Of a DNA stretch of 60,000 bases, positions 1 through 12,126 are shown in pieces. Source of the stretch: Nymphaea colorata (taxonomy: Eukaryota; Streptophyta; Magnoliopsida; Nymphaeales; Nymphaeaceae). How positions within the stretch are numbered: position 1 is the stretch's first letter; the number at the start of each line of letters is the position of its first letter. The stretch lies in assembly GCF_008831285.2 (NCBI RefSeq), contig NC_045141.1:23402742-23462741 (forward strand), read 5' to 3'. The notes below the pieces were generated by a model. It had not been told where the DNA came from, searched no databases, and was given only the letters and a program-made list of their open reading frames with translations. The position numbers and the translations under genes were made by a program.

Positions 1-1980
1 TTTGGGCTCATTTGGCAATAATGATAAATTGTCACTATTTATTTAGTTTGTCAAAAAATTTGAGATGGGTTCATGTACTGCTTTTTTGTGAGTTTATCAA
101 AAAATTTGAAGCGGTTTTGTATATTATTGCAACATGAATCTACCTTGATTTTAGGCCAAGTTTGTGGAACAATAACTGACTGTTGCCAACCCGATAATGA
201 CCGAGCTATGAATTTTATTTTGGGTGGCCAAACTATGTTTTCATAAAAAAGAGGCCGATCTGCAAAGTTTTTGTCGGTAAATTACACATTTTAGATATTA
301 CATGCAACATAACGAAGCACATTCATTGTTATACAGAAGTACCTTCTCAATAACCACTGTCGTTTGTTTGATCATATTCTTTTGCTTTATCATCTTTAAA
401 CCAGTACTAGGCCTTCACATTGGTTAACGCGTGGCTCCAACGCTACCCCAAACACCACAAACCGTCTCATCCATGCGTCAATCGGTTTTTGGGAGCATTT
501 GATGAGGAAAGTTAACAAAATCTGCACCATATTATTGTTTTCTATTACATGCTGTGATCGTATTTTATTATTTGGTAATTGAATCTGAAAAACGACGTCT
601 TTATAAAATTAGTCTAATATATATATATGTAAATGTTTTGATATGTTTGATTATTATAATCTTGAAACACGAACACCAAGTTCTTAAAACATGTGTCACA
701 ACAACAATGTTTTCATTTTTTTTTTATTGTCAATTTTTGTATGATTTTCAATATCATGCATTTATTACAAATTTTTTCTTTAATTTTAGTGTCATGAAAA
801 AAGACACCAATATGAAAATAGTGCATAGAGTGTCTATCCCAAGTCATAGTGGTGGAATTAGCCTTTAATTCACCCGAACCCTTTGCCTTCGCATCTAATA
901 TCAAATAACATGTTGGTTAATTAATATTCGTTGGGTTTGTGTTTGTTTTTTTAGTTATAGCAATATACTAATACAGAAGTCAAAGTCATTATTTTCTCTG
1001 ATATTAGTGTGAGAATAAGAGGAAACATGGTAACATGGGGAAGGAAAAGAGTACAGGCCGTTTAGGTTCCCAACCAATGGACGTATATTATATAAATAAT
1101 ATATAATTTTAAATACTCGGGCACGTGTCTGCGGAATGTACTTGCAGTTGCATAATTGAAGGATCTCATAATGGTTACGTTATTAAAAAATAGTATTTTC
1201 TCGTGACAATTTAAGGCAGATAAAAGTAGTGGAATATCTGCAAGCTTTTATCTCCAGCGGACGGGATTACTGATTCGGGGGAAAAAATAACCAAGTCGGT
1301 AGAGTTTAGCCGTTAATTTGGTTCCGATTTATCTTAGTATAGTTTATGGATTTCCAACATCAAAGAACAGATAAATGAACAACGAACTCAAACGGAGAAA
1401 AAGTATCGAAAAAAACAAGACATTGAAAAAATGAAACAAAAATAACTAGTTGAGCTTGACAAAAAAAAAAAAGAAGAAAAATTAGGTAAACACATAACTA
1501 GAAGTATTGATACATTCAGTATTTTTTAGGTTTTTAAATAGCTTAAATGACATAAAAATAAAAAGTAAAATTCATATCAATTGAAAGCGAAGCTAACATT
1601 TTTTTTTTAAGGGCCATCAAACAATTCGCGGGTCGCATGAAGATGAGACAATGAGTAAGGTAAAGAGGAGCGACGGACCAAACCAAATTAAAAAAATTTG
1701 ATTTTTTCAATCAGCTGCCCTCCTCCCTCCGCCCCTAACTGAAAGCAAAATGAATACCTCTTTATATATAAAACAGTTTCGTAATTACATAAAAACATTA
1801 CAATCAATACGAATTTATTAATAAAACATTAAAATATCTTTAAGAAAGCTATCTTTGCGGATGAAAACAATACCATCTATTGAACTGCTTTCCATCGTTA
1901 TATTTTTCTTTATGGTTTCATTATTTTGCGGATGATTCACAAATACGTGGAACAGAACGGTTGTTTGTAATTTTGTGGAA
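1..1980. other. Upstream non-coding region
   Basis: This is AT-rich DNA with no credible coding region; the longest open stretch (554-868, 104 codons) is low-complexity Phe/Ile/Tyr-rich translation of AT-rich sequence. A short imperfect direct repeat of about 24 bp occurs near 49-72 and 93-116, sharing a core TCAAAAAATTTGA. A G-box/ABRE-like CACGTGTC lies at 1122-1129, too far from SMC6 to assign with confidence. A pyrimidine-rich patch lies near 1715-1738. I see no gene here. Confidence 0.6.
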
Positions 1981-2011
1981 TTTTTGGAGGATATAATTGT
2001 CCATCCGTCTT

Positions 2012-2068
2012 TATTTAAAGGCTTTCATCGGCGCCTTCTCCATTTCGCGGTTTCTTGAGCGCGGGAAT
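2012..2068 (+). promoter_or_regulatory. SMC6 core promoter with TATA-like box and two E2F-type sites
   Basis: A TATA-like TATTTAAA lies at 2012-2019. Just downstream, TTTCGCGG (2043-2050) and, on the other strand, ATTCCCGC (complement of 2061-2068) both match the plant E2F consensus WTTSSCSS. E2F sites are typical of genes induced at G1/S, which suits a chromosome-maintenance gene. A donor-like CAG followed by GTGAGAG at 2078-2087 could begin a 5'-UTR intron. The transcription start is inferred, not seen. Confidence 0.5.
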
Positions 2069-2266
2069 TTACTCAACCAGGTGAGAGCGTCTCTTAATTT
2101 CCTAATCGACCAACCCCTACTCTCTCCCACTGATTTTCGGTTGTTTCTGGATTGCGATTTTCCTTTGTTATGTGTCTTAGTTCGAGTCATCTGGCGTATT
2201 TGTTGTTTTGCACTAACTGGTTGTCGATCGTCGTGCTTGCCGAGATCGAATGCTTTCGTGAAGGCG

Positions 2267-2293
2267 ATGACGAGGCTTTTGATGATCTATTGA
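2267..2293 (+). promoter_or_regulatory. uORF 1 in the SMC6 leader (MTRLLMIY)
   Basis: ATG at 2267 opens an 8-codon reading frame that ends in TGA at 2291-2293. It begins with the same ATG ACG AGG as the SMC6 protein because it is the first unit of the tandem repeat. It would be translated only if the leader is retained unspliced. Confidence 0.35.
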
Positions 2294-2441
2294 GTCATTT
2301 CTTGATGATTCTTTTCCAGTGTGGACAGGGATTTGAATCCCATAGGAAGACGACGGCGAGGTCCTCGATTATCCATGGAGTAGTGTTGCTACTGTTATCA
2401 GTCGTTATGCGTAGGGTTTTCTGATACCACACGAGAAGGCA

Positions 2442-2483
2442 ATGACGAGGTCTCTGACGATCCATGGAGTCATTTCTTGGTGA
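2442..2483 (+). promoter_or_regulatory. uORF 2 in the SMC6 leader (MTRSLTIHGVISW)
   Basis: ATG at 2442 opens 13 codons ending in TGA at 2481-2483. Its first four residues, MTRS, equal the SMC6 N-terminus because both are starts of repeat units. It lies 87 bp upstream of the main start, so it could lower translation of SMC6 if present in the mature mRNA. An acceptor-like GCATAG at 2498-2503 could instead remove it with a 5'-UTR intron. Confidence 0.4.
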
Positions 2484-2528
2484 CTGCATCTGGTTGTGCA
2501 TAGGCATTTGAAGCCCTACGGGAAGACG

Positions 2529-5500
2529 ATGACGAGGTCTAAGCTCTCACGACCTGGCCCCCAGGGGACTCACAGTCAACCGGCTGCGGGGATCGTCTCG
2601 AGGATACGGCTTGAAAATTTTATGTGCCACAGCAACATAGAGATTGAGTTCGGTGATTGGGTGAATTTTATAACAGGACAGAATGGAAGTAAGTTTGGCT
2701 TTCTATCATTTTATTTCAATCGGGTTTCGCATCGATGCCGTTGTTGACGAGGCTGATGCCTACTTCATGTGGGTTTTAGGTGGGAAGAGTGCAATATTGA
2801 CGGCATTATGCATAGCCTTTGGCATTAGAGCCAGGTCTACACAACGAGCTGCTTCGTTGAAGGATTTTATAAAGAACGGTTGCAGGTAATCAGTGAACCA
2901 GGCTTCCGTTCATTGCATATAGTGGTTCGTTTTATTGTCTCGAAGGATTCTATATTGACTGTAGCTATATACGTTCAACTAGTTCTTTTGCTTGTTCGAA
3001 TCTGAAAGGAGAAAATGCTATCATGTTGGAAATGTTTACTACCGTGGTTGGCAGTACGTTTTTGCATGTGAGGAAATATGCCTTGACCCGATTTAATGTT
3101 CAAAACTCCGTGTAGAATAATGGTAGTTTATACGTGATTATTTCGGGTCACTAAAGACTGCTTGTTTCTGACAAGTGGCGACGAGTCATCATGATAGCGT
3201 TACTAAAGTAATTAAACCATCTAAAGAACTAGTCTCGTCCTGAAAGCAAGTGGTTACTTTGACACACAAAAGAAGCTGTCTTTACTGAAGACATTAACGT
3301 CTATATCCAGAATTCGAACTGTTACATTAACCTCATCCCATGCTCTCATGCACTTTTGCAGGCACCAGGTACACATGTATGTATTTGTGGCCTTGCATCC
3401 ATGCTTCCAGACTTGTATATTGTCCCAGCACCATGTACAGGGATCAACTTTTCTTCCTTGTTTATTTCGGAAGCACAATGCAGGGAAAATTCTGTTAGAC
3501 ATGGAAATGCTCGTCATTCTAGCAATACAGGTTCAACAAGTGTGGTGTCATTATCTGCTGACTTCAAATTAACCATGTCATTATGGCACTAGCTGGCACT
3601 TAACTCTAATTTTATGATTGGAGATGCCCATCGAGATTCTGGGTCCATTCACAGATCAGTTCTGCTTTGCATTTGTTTTTTATCTACTTTATGAGCTACG
3701 CAATATTCTAGGGAGTTTTATTTTCTGCTCATAATTCATTTTTCCTTTTCAAAAGCACAATAGGATTATAGTTTATGATTGTATAGACACTATAGGCCAT
3801 ATTGAGTATTGCATTTTGCCATTTTTTTCAAGATTTTACAATTTGCGTCCAACAATGTTGAAATTACTGCAGTTTGATAGTGGTTAAAGCAGTGCATTTG
3901 CTTTAACTTTAATGTATATTAGGTTATAGCTTTGCTTTTAGTTTATGGCTTGGTCAGAAAGGAGTATGCAAATAGTTGAGATGCTTAGATGTTAAAACAG
4001 TTTTCAAATGAATCTGTTCACATTCTTGCCTGGTAAAGAAATAATTTTCTGAGGACTCTTTAACTGACTACAAGGGAAGAAATGAAACATGAACACTTGC
4101 TACTGAACTTTTCATTCTAAGGTTGCCAGTACTTATTAAAGCTTGAGACTTCCCTCTTTACTTAAAAAGTTTATCATTATGTTATTTTGTGCAGTTATGC
4201 CCTTGTGGTGGTTGAGATAAAAAACAAAGGAGAAGATGCCTTCAAGAAAGACATTTATGGAGATCATATAGTTTTAGAGCGTAGAATAACTGAATCTACA
4301 AGCACCACTACCTTAAAGGACTGTCAAGGTCTTGACTTCTTACTACAAGCTAATGCTCTTGACTTCATCTTTAGTCAGGAATTTGTTGTTCCAAAATTTA
4401 TATTGCCCTGACGACTCCGCTCTCTCTCTTCCATTTGCAGACACAAATACACACACAGATACACACATACTGCATGTTTGTGGGATATTCAATAGTTATT
4501 CCAGAAGGGCTAGTCATTTGTCTAAGGGCTTTACATTTTAGTCATTTTTGTTATGGAAGAATACTAAGTTCATGCTCAGACTTGGACATGATCTATTAAA
4601 AAGGTTTATTGATTTGAGCCATTAGCTAATTTTGTCTTTTGGCAGCACTCAGCAGTAGGGTGCAGCCTAACTTCTGTGAAACTGGAAACAGCAGAGATTC
4701 CACCATCATATTCTCATCTCTTGCTCATAAAAATGTCCTGGCAGCTGCCATCTGTCATTTTGTGACAAAATGCATGGGAAAAGTACTGTACCAGAAAATG
4801 TCACAATGTACACAACACTTGATGCTACTTCCTCAAAACAACCAGGCCCTGATTCATCAAAACCAAACTTTGTGGAAAAGCAAATTGTGTTTTCCAGACA
4901 TTTGACCTGATGCCCATAAATTTGCTATTTGGTTGTGTTTTCCTCCCTGATTTGAAGCATGAATACTTGTTGTTGCTAGACCCTCACTATAAAGATGGCT
5001 TTCTGCCTTTCATCAGTGGGTGCTGCTGTCTTTTGATTGTCATTGTCTTACCGGTTAAATTGAAAGTTAATTGGTGATCTGGGAATTATCTATTTGTGAG
5101 TTCTCGGGACTCTAGTATCTAAATGCAAGCAGCAGATTGAAACTCTATACTTTATTCATTGTTTGATAGTTTGTTGCTGAGGTCTGAAGGATTTTTGAGA
5201 CCCAGATAAATTGTTAACCTCGTTAAATTTGAGTTTTTGTGTGAGCATGAAATATGCGACCATGCTGAGATGACATTGTGAAAATATAAATAAGATAATT
5301 CTTTTCATACAGTCCTGAATTGAGGTTGTTTTTTTGTGGTTCTCTTTGTACTCTTCCGTAGAATCTGGCTGTCCACCTTTTTGTATTTCTGAGTTGATGA
5401 GACAGGGCGGTGATGGTGCAGCACCTCATTTATACTAATTTTTCAGAGAGGACTTGATTTCTCACTCTTAGTTAAGCATTTCAAAAGCTCATTTTGGTTT

Positions 5501-8500
5501 TATTTTTAATGATTTTGTGTTGTCTGCAGCTCTGTACTATCATTTCTTATTGTTGACCAATATTGATGTGTTATTGCGCATGCCATATGTTTTATTGGTT
5601 TCAACTTCTTGCATTGGTGGCTTTCTGTTTTTGCATGTAACTTGCAGGAAGAAAAGTTTCTCAAAAGAAGGATGATCTTCGTGAGCTTATAGAACATTTT
5701 AATGTGAGTGTTCATGTCTATGCTTCTGTTTTATCTATGATCATTTTGCTTCATCTGTTTGCCTCCAAGCTTATCTTATTATATGCCTTTTTATTTTTAT
5801 TATGCTAATATAGATGTTTGGTAACTTCTTCTGTTTGCATGTTCTTGTCTCTCTGTTTGTGTATATGTAGGGTAAAGCATCTCTTCTTGATCTTTGGAAG
5901 TCAGGCTCCTGTTGTATGTTATGTATGCAACTTCCAGAAAACTTGAATCCTAGTGGGTTACTCATCTCAAAAGTTGCATGTGTTTTCTCTTAATCCGAGC
6001 TACATGTCATCTCTATAGACTATAGTATGCCAGGTAGTGCACACTAGGTTAGGCAGTTCCCTGTTTCAGTGTATTTTATAGCAATAAGAGGTAATGATGT
6101 AGAATGTGCAAGAAGCTCATTGAAATAAAAAATCCAAGCCAGTTAACTCGATGCAATCTAAAGGATGATTTCTCCTGGAAACAATGTTGAAGAGGCCTAT
6201 ATATTTGGATTCTTTTTATGCAATCTGTATCTTTTCTGATATCTCTTTGTTCACATGTTAGAAAATTTTGTTACGTCAATGATTCCCAATTTTGTATGTT
6301 GACGTTGTTGTGGTGCATCATGCTTATTCTACTTGCAGATTGACGTGGAAAATCCATGTGTTATCATGAGCCAAGATAGGAGTAGAGAATTCTTGCATTC
6401 AGGAAATGATAAGGAAAAATTCAAGGTACTTGTCCTGTGGTGTCGTTGGCTCTGATAATTGGACTTTTTTGTAACTGTTATGCCTGTCATCTAGGATGAT
6501 CCATTCCTTTTCAATCCTTATTCACATCCAGCACACCTACATATGCATGTAGCTATCCATTGTCTTCTACACCCATGCACATGGTAGCTAATATTTCCTT
6601 TGAAGACAAATGCAGTTCTTTTTCAAGGCAACCCTCTTACAACAAGTGAGCGAGCTATTACAAAGCATCAAGGGACAGTTAGATGCTGCATATGCAATTG
6701 TTGATGATCTAGAATCATCTATAAGGCCCATATTAAAGGAACTAGAAGAATTACAAGAAAAGATTAAGAGTATGGAACATGTTGAAGAAATTTCACGTCA
6801 AGTACAACAGTTGAAAAAGAAACTTGCTTGGTCTTGGGTATATGATGTTGATCGCCAAATTGAGGATCTTGCTTTGAAGATTGAAAAGCTAAAGGGTCGC
6901 ATTCCTACATGCCAAGCAAAAATCGACCGCCAAGTGGTACATCTGCTTTTAATTTTAAATAAGCTTTGAATGTTTTTGACCATTTGATGCATTCAGGCAA
7001 CCTTTCCTCTATCATGTTGCTGCCTTGATGCATGCAGGACATTTGTGTTTACTTGGCTTGTATTTTTTATGCAGCCTTCATTTTTCCGATAGTTCCAGGC
7101 TTCCAGCATGCTTCACGCAGCGTAATGAATTTAGATGTTCATTTTGGGCATTGTTATGTTGATGCTCTTAAAGTAGGGATCATTACTCTGTCGAGCATCT
7201 TTTGATTCTACAAAATGTGTTTTTGTACAACTTCTTTTTTCTTTGTGGGCCTCTTAGTTGTCGCAATTTACACTTGAAAAAGGCTTTCTTATAGAAGCCA
7301 AACTTTTTGCATGTCAAATTTCATTGATTGCTTTGAAAATCCGAGAGGATGTGGTAAACATAAAATAGGTTTGAAAATTTTGTTGCATATGCAAATTTCG
7401 AATGTGATCTAAAGGTTCATGACCTGTGACAGATCATGACTTTGCAAGAAGAAATTTGTACAGTGGCATAAGTAGGCTTCTGCTGCATACTTGGTTTTGG
7501 TGCTTTTTTTTTTTAATTTTATAATGGTGCTTTTACACTCATTTACACACTTTCATCAATCATAGTTTATGTTATTTGATTATCAAATGATAAAATATTT
7601 TCTTTGCTGGTGGAGTGAATTTATGTTCAAAAAAATAATGTTAACAAATAAATGAGAATAATTTTGAGTAACACATCGTTCTTTTACAGGTCAAAGTAGA
7701 TGAACTGAACACCCGCCTTCTCGAAAATAAGGAAAATATTGCTGGTATGATGGAAAAGACAGTACAAGTGAGGAAACTGAAGGATGAACTGCAGCAGAAC
7801 CTCTCTCAGGTCATATGGTCATTGGTTGATTTCTCGTAATTTCTTGGGAAGTCTTTTGCTGCTTGATTTTCTCCTACATGGGGTTTATTTGGTGCTGGTT
7901 ATTGGAACAACAAACTATTTTGTGGACTAGACAGCAGACTTTAGCTTGTGAAATGTGTTTTGGTGTCATTCCGCCCATTAGTTATTTTCGCTAGAAATAC
8001 CATTTGACTGATGACTTGAAGTTAAGAGATTCACTTTTATAAATGAATGGTTGCTGATTATCGATGATTTTAAGTATGTCTTTGGTTTAATAAAGTGCTT
8101 ACTGCTTAGTTTTCTTTTTTAATATTTTTCAGGCTACCAGGGTGAAACTTGAACTGGATCAAGAAATTACCCGGAGAACTGGCCTAATTCAGATGTTAAT
8201 GCGTCGTTTTGACCGACTGACTAGACAGATTGAAGAAATTCAGGACCAACACATAAAGAGCACGCAGGTTGTTACATGATGTTAAGATGAAAGGCATTTC
8301 ATTTTTAAATATTCTTTTTTCTTTTTGATCTTTTGTTGATCCTTTGTGAAGGTTTGACATCTTTGTATATCTATTTTGTGGTATATTGCACTGTCATTTC
8401 TTACATCTATTATGTGGTCAGTGATAAGTGGGGTGTCCTTAGTTTCTCTTGCTATTTGAGCTGGAATGGTGTTTCCTGAATGCAATCTGTATGAGTGTAT

Positions 8501-11500
8501 ATTGATTTTGGTCTCCAATAGACCCCATTGTGTTGATGTTGTTTTCTTTCTGGAAGACTGTCCCATTCACATGTTCTATGACCGTCCTTTATTGCATCCT
8601 TGAGCATTTGGATCTGCTTCTTTTATACTCCTTCTCACAATTCTGGTGGTAATTTGTAGCGTTCTTTTGCTTATAGTGGTCTGCATAAATGGTTGCTTCT
8701 ACAAGGCATTTATATATGAATTGATGGACATATTTGTGTTTGTTGCGTCTGAATGGGGGTCAATTGGGTTGAAATCAATTACTGTTTCATATATGAATAT
8801 GATACTATCTGATTTTTCAATATATGAACCTTAAAAATATCTGATGATCACTATGTACGTGTATTCCTTTTTCTGATTTATCCGTGAAGAACCGCCTCAG
8901 TCCTCATTGATTAGGTTCATGGGTGTAGAACATCCGGCCCTTTAGCAAGTGCATCTAGCTTCAGCCTTGTGGAAAAGGCATATGCTAATCACGGGCTTTG
9001 ATTTGTGTGAAGTTCCATCTTCTTTTTAGCATTTATCAGTCGCTCCTACTAGACGAACCGTCCGATTGGCAGTCGTTGGTTGTTCCCAGCTTTATGCTTT
9101 CGAGAAACTTTGAATTTGTACCTTATGACCAACAGTTTTTATAACCTTATATGCTGATTTTAGCACTAATCATGCATGTATGTGTACAAACAGGTGTGCA
9201 TGAGAGGGAGAGAAAGTTGTCTATACATATAGATGCGTATACATATTATGGTTATGAGAGGACACAGAATTTGTGTAAATGAGTTCACATATGTGCTGTT
9301 TCCGAAATATTTTGTGAACATGTTTGAAGTGAAGTGCAACACGGATTTTTTAGACAATTTAACATGCAGAATTTATAAGGAAACATAAGAAGATTTACTA
9401 GGATCACTGAATGAAAAATATTATATAAGATTGAAATTTACACTTGTCGACAAGTATGGGAAGTGGGTTTCAAAAACATTTTCCATCTTCAGAAATGGTT
9501 CCCCAGGAAATGAGTTTCCACTATCCTGTTCTTGCTCCATTTGTTGAACTTCATCTCCTTATATCTTTTTGAGGGTTGGGGGGAATATATTGCCCATGCC
9601 ATTTATGGGTATTTCAGATCTATGGTTGGTTTCTTCTTGGTGTTGCATATCTGAGTTTTCCAACCTTTTGCAAAATTGGAGGCTGAAGAATCGGAGATGG
9701 AAGAACAACTTATTATACTCCAATCTGAGGTGGACTCTGTGACTTCAGATCTTGAAAGGTCACTTAGTTTTCATTCTGTTGAACATACTCCTTGTCCTTT
9801 CTTTGGTAAGAAACTCAATGCTATTTTGCTGTTTCAGGCTTAAGGGTGAAGAGAACGTCTTGTTCAACAATGTATCAACCACGAAGGATGCTTTAAATGA
9901 AATCATCCGAGAGGTGCTGTTATGGCTCATATGGTCATTTGTTGGCTCTGTGATATATACACTGTGGGACAAAGTTTGATTTGTTTTTGGATCTTGCGGA
10001 GTCAGTACACCTTTTTTGCTTTTGGATCTGCCATCTCCTTGTGTGATCACTTCCTAACTGTGCTTTTTATACATTGTCTTTTATTTGACTGTAAATGGCA
10101 TGTTTCATCAGTCATGGATCTCAGATGATTGGTAAAGCCTTCCACTGGAATTTGCTTGATGCATATCTGGAGAACCTGGGGCCTGACTGATGTGGCTGGC
10201 TATGGGTGTTTTCTTTTTCCTTCTTCATTTTACCTGTTTACCAAAGTGTATCTTATGTCTGTGTTTGCATTCCAGATACTTGAAGGGAATGCAAAAGTTT
10301 CAATAACATTACTGCCACACATAGTCATAGAAAACCTGTTTTTTTTCGAAAAAATGCGATAAATTAAATGGCCGTTTAAAACTAAAAAAAAAAACATTTT
10401 TTTAAAACGTTAAAAACAAAAAAATGCATTTTTAACCCGTTTTTAACGCATTTTTACTTTTTCATTTTTTTCAGTTTTTTTAATGCCAAACAGTTTTTTT
10501 TTTTCATTTTTCATTTTTTATTTGTTGCAAATCTACTTATCTTTTGATGTTTGTGTTATTAGTTTCTCATTTTATTTTTTCCCATTTTTAGTTTTTTAAA
10601 TTTTTTAAAAATTTACTGTATTTTTCCCTAATTTTTCCGTTTTTTTCAAGCTCGCCGTATTACACCCGAGAAAAACTTTGCCGTTTAAAATTCTGAGACG
10701 TTATTTGTGACTAAGCTGCCACATAGCTGTTTTCTTAACTGAATAGTTCTGACCTTTGAACAAAGGGGATTGAACTTAATAGTACTCCTCAAAAGTTATC
10801 TATCTGTGTGTGTGTGTCATATGTGCTTTGTCTGCATGCATGTGCATTCAGCCATGCTCTCAATGTTCGTGTCTGCATACATGTTGCATCACTCTGTTCT
10901 TAGTGCACTTATAAGATCTTGCTATCTGGTTAGTCTGGTGGTGATGTTGCATGTACTGTTTGTTATGTTGCACAAGTTGTCACGTGGATTTTGGTAATCA
11001 TTGGTATTTGCAACTTCCCTTCTTGGAATATCACCTTTTGTATTTGGTGGGAGCATATAGCAGAAGTGGCTCTTTTGTCTTAATTTTACTCAATTTATTC
11101 ACTTTCACATTTTGTGGTGATTAAATGATATGACAGAATTGTTCTTTTTTATATGCTCTTACATATGCAGATTGAAGAAAATGAAAGGAAAAAACATGAT
11201 ATAAGTTCTCACGTCCGTTCCCTTCAGCAACAAATTACTAATAAGGTAGAATTCCTGCTTATTGCATATTCCCAAGTTACCAAACTTATCCTGGGAAGTT
11301 TTGAATTTTGTAAACATGTAGGTTGATGGGTTACGCCTTTGTCGTCAGTATGTCTACCTGAAACTCAATAATATATTCCAATGCACTTTGTTTTTCTTCA
11401 GGACCACATTTCTGACAAAAGATCTTGTAAAGAGACTGCAATTCATAATTCTTTACAATTTTTTTAGGAGTTCAGGGTATGTCACTTTAATTGGCAATTT

Positions 11501-12070
11501 ACAGGTAACAGGCCAGCTGTGTTGCTGAGTCTGTGACTTTCACGGGGTCACATCTGTAATCAAGGGCGTCATTTTCAAAGGTTCCAAAGCTTTCCATATT
11601 GGGGCATAAGAACCACATGCCATGCTTCTGTTTACATTGTATCATTGTGCTTGATAAACTTTGGAAACTGAAAAATTCAATAATTACGGGAAAAAGAAGC
11701 ATGCATTTGTAAAATTATTCTCAGTATGGGCATAGTAACATCCTGAAGAAGAAAAAAGTAATGGCACTCGAGGTCAATAATGTATACAAACTCACAATAT
11801 GTATTGGCGTACAGCATAAGAGATGGAAAAATATAATATGTAAAGCTTACCATGTTTAGAAGAGCAGTTTTTAGTTTTTACAAAGAGGGATTTATCCCTA
11901 TATATGTACACAGACGGTACTACTGAACTAGCTATTGCTGAGCTCCACCAGCTAGTCCAGCTTAGTGTCAGAATCTAACTTTGACCTAAAACAAGAACAG
12001 AAAAAGACAGAAAAAATACGAAGGATTACAAACGGACCTTTACACATCATACAGCTACTTACCATATATG

Positions 12071-12126
<56 letters not shown>

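Larger units (their letters stand above)
2267..2537 (+). repeat. About 87-bp tandem repeat ending in the SMC6 start codon
   Basis: Three consecutive diverged units begin at 2267, 2353 and 2442 (spacings 86, 89 and 87), and a fourth, partial unit begins at the SMC6 start codon at 2529. Units 1, 3 and 4 open with ATGACGAGG; unit 2 has ACGGCGAGG in that place, so its ATG is lost. Shared blocks include ATCCATGGAGT (units 2 and 3), GAGTCATTTCTTG (units 1 and 3), a CATAGG/GCATAGG block, and a GGAAGACG-like end. A further, more decayed unit may lie at about 2180-2266. Confidence 0.75.

Noticed and set aside
554-868. 104-codon ORF upstream of SMC6
   Set aside because: Translation is low-complexity Phe/Ile/Tyr from AT-rich DNA, with an overlapping frame on the other strand and no recognisable motif.
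2496-2528. In-frame upstream ATG as the SMC6 start
   Set aside because: It would extend the protein by 11 residues not expected from family length, and it may lie within a leader intron; kept as an alternative only.
4639-4905. 88-codon ORF in SMC6 intron 3
   Set aside because: It lies between two well-supported exons, has no homology I recognise and would break the SMC6 frame.
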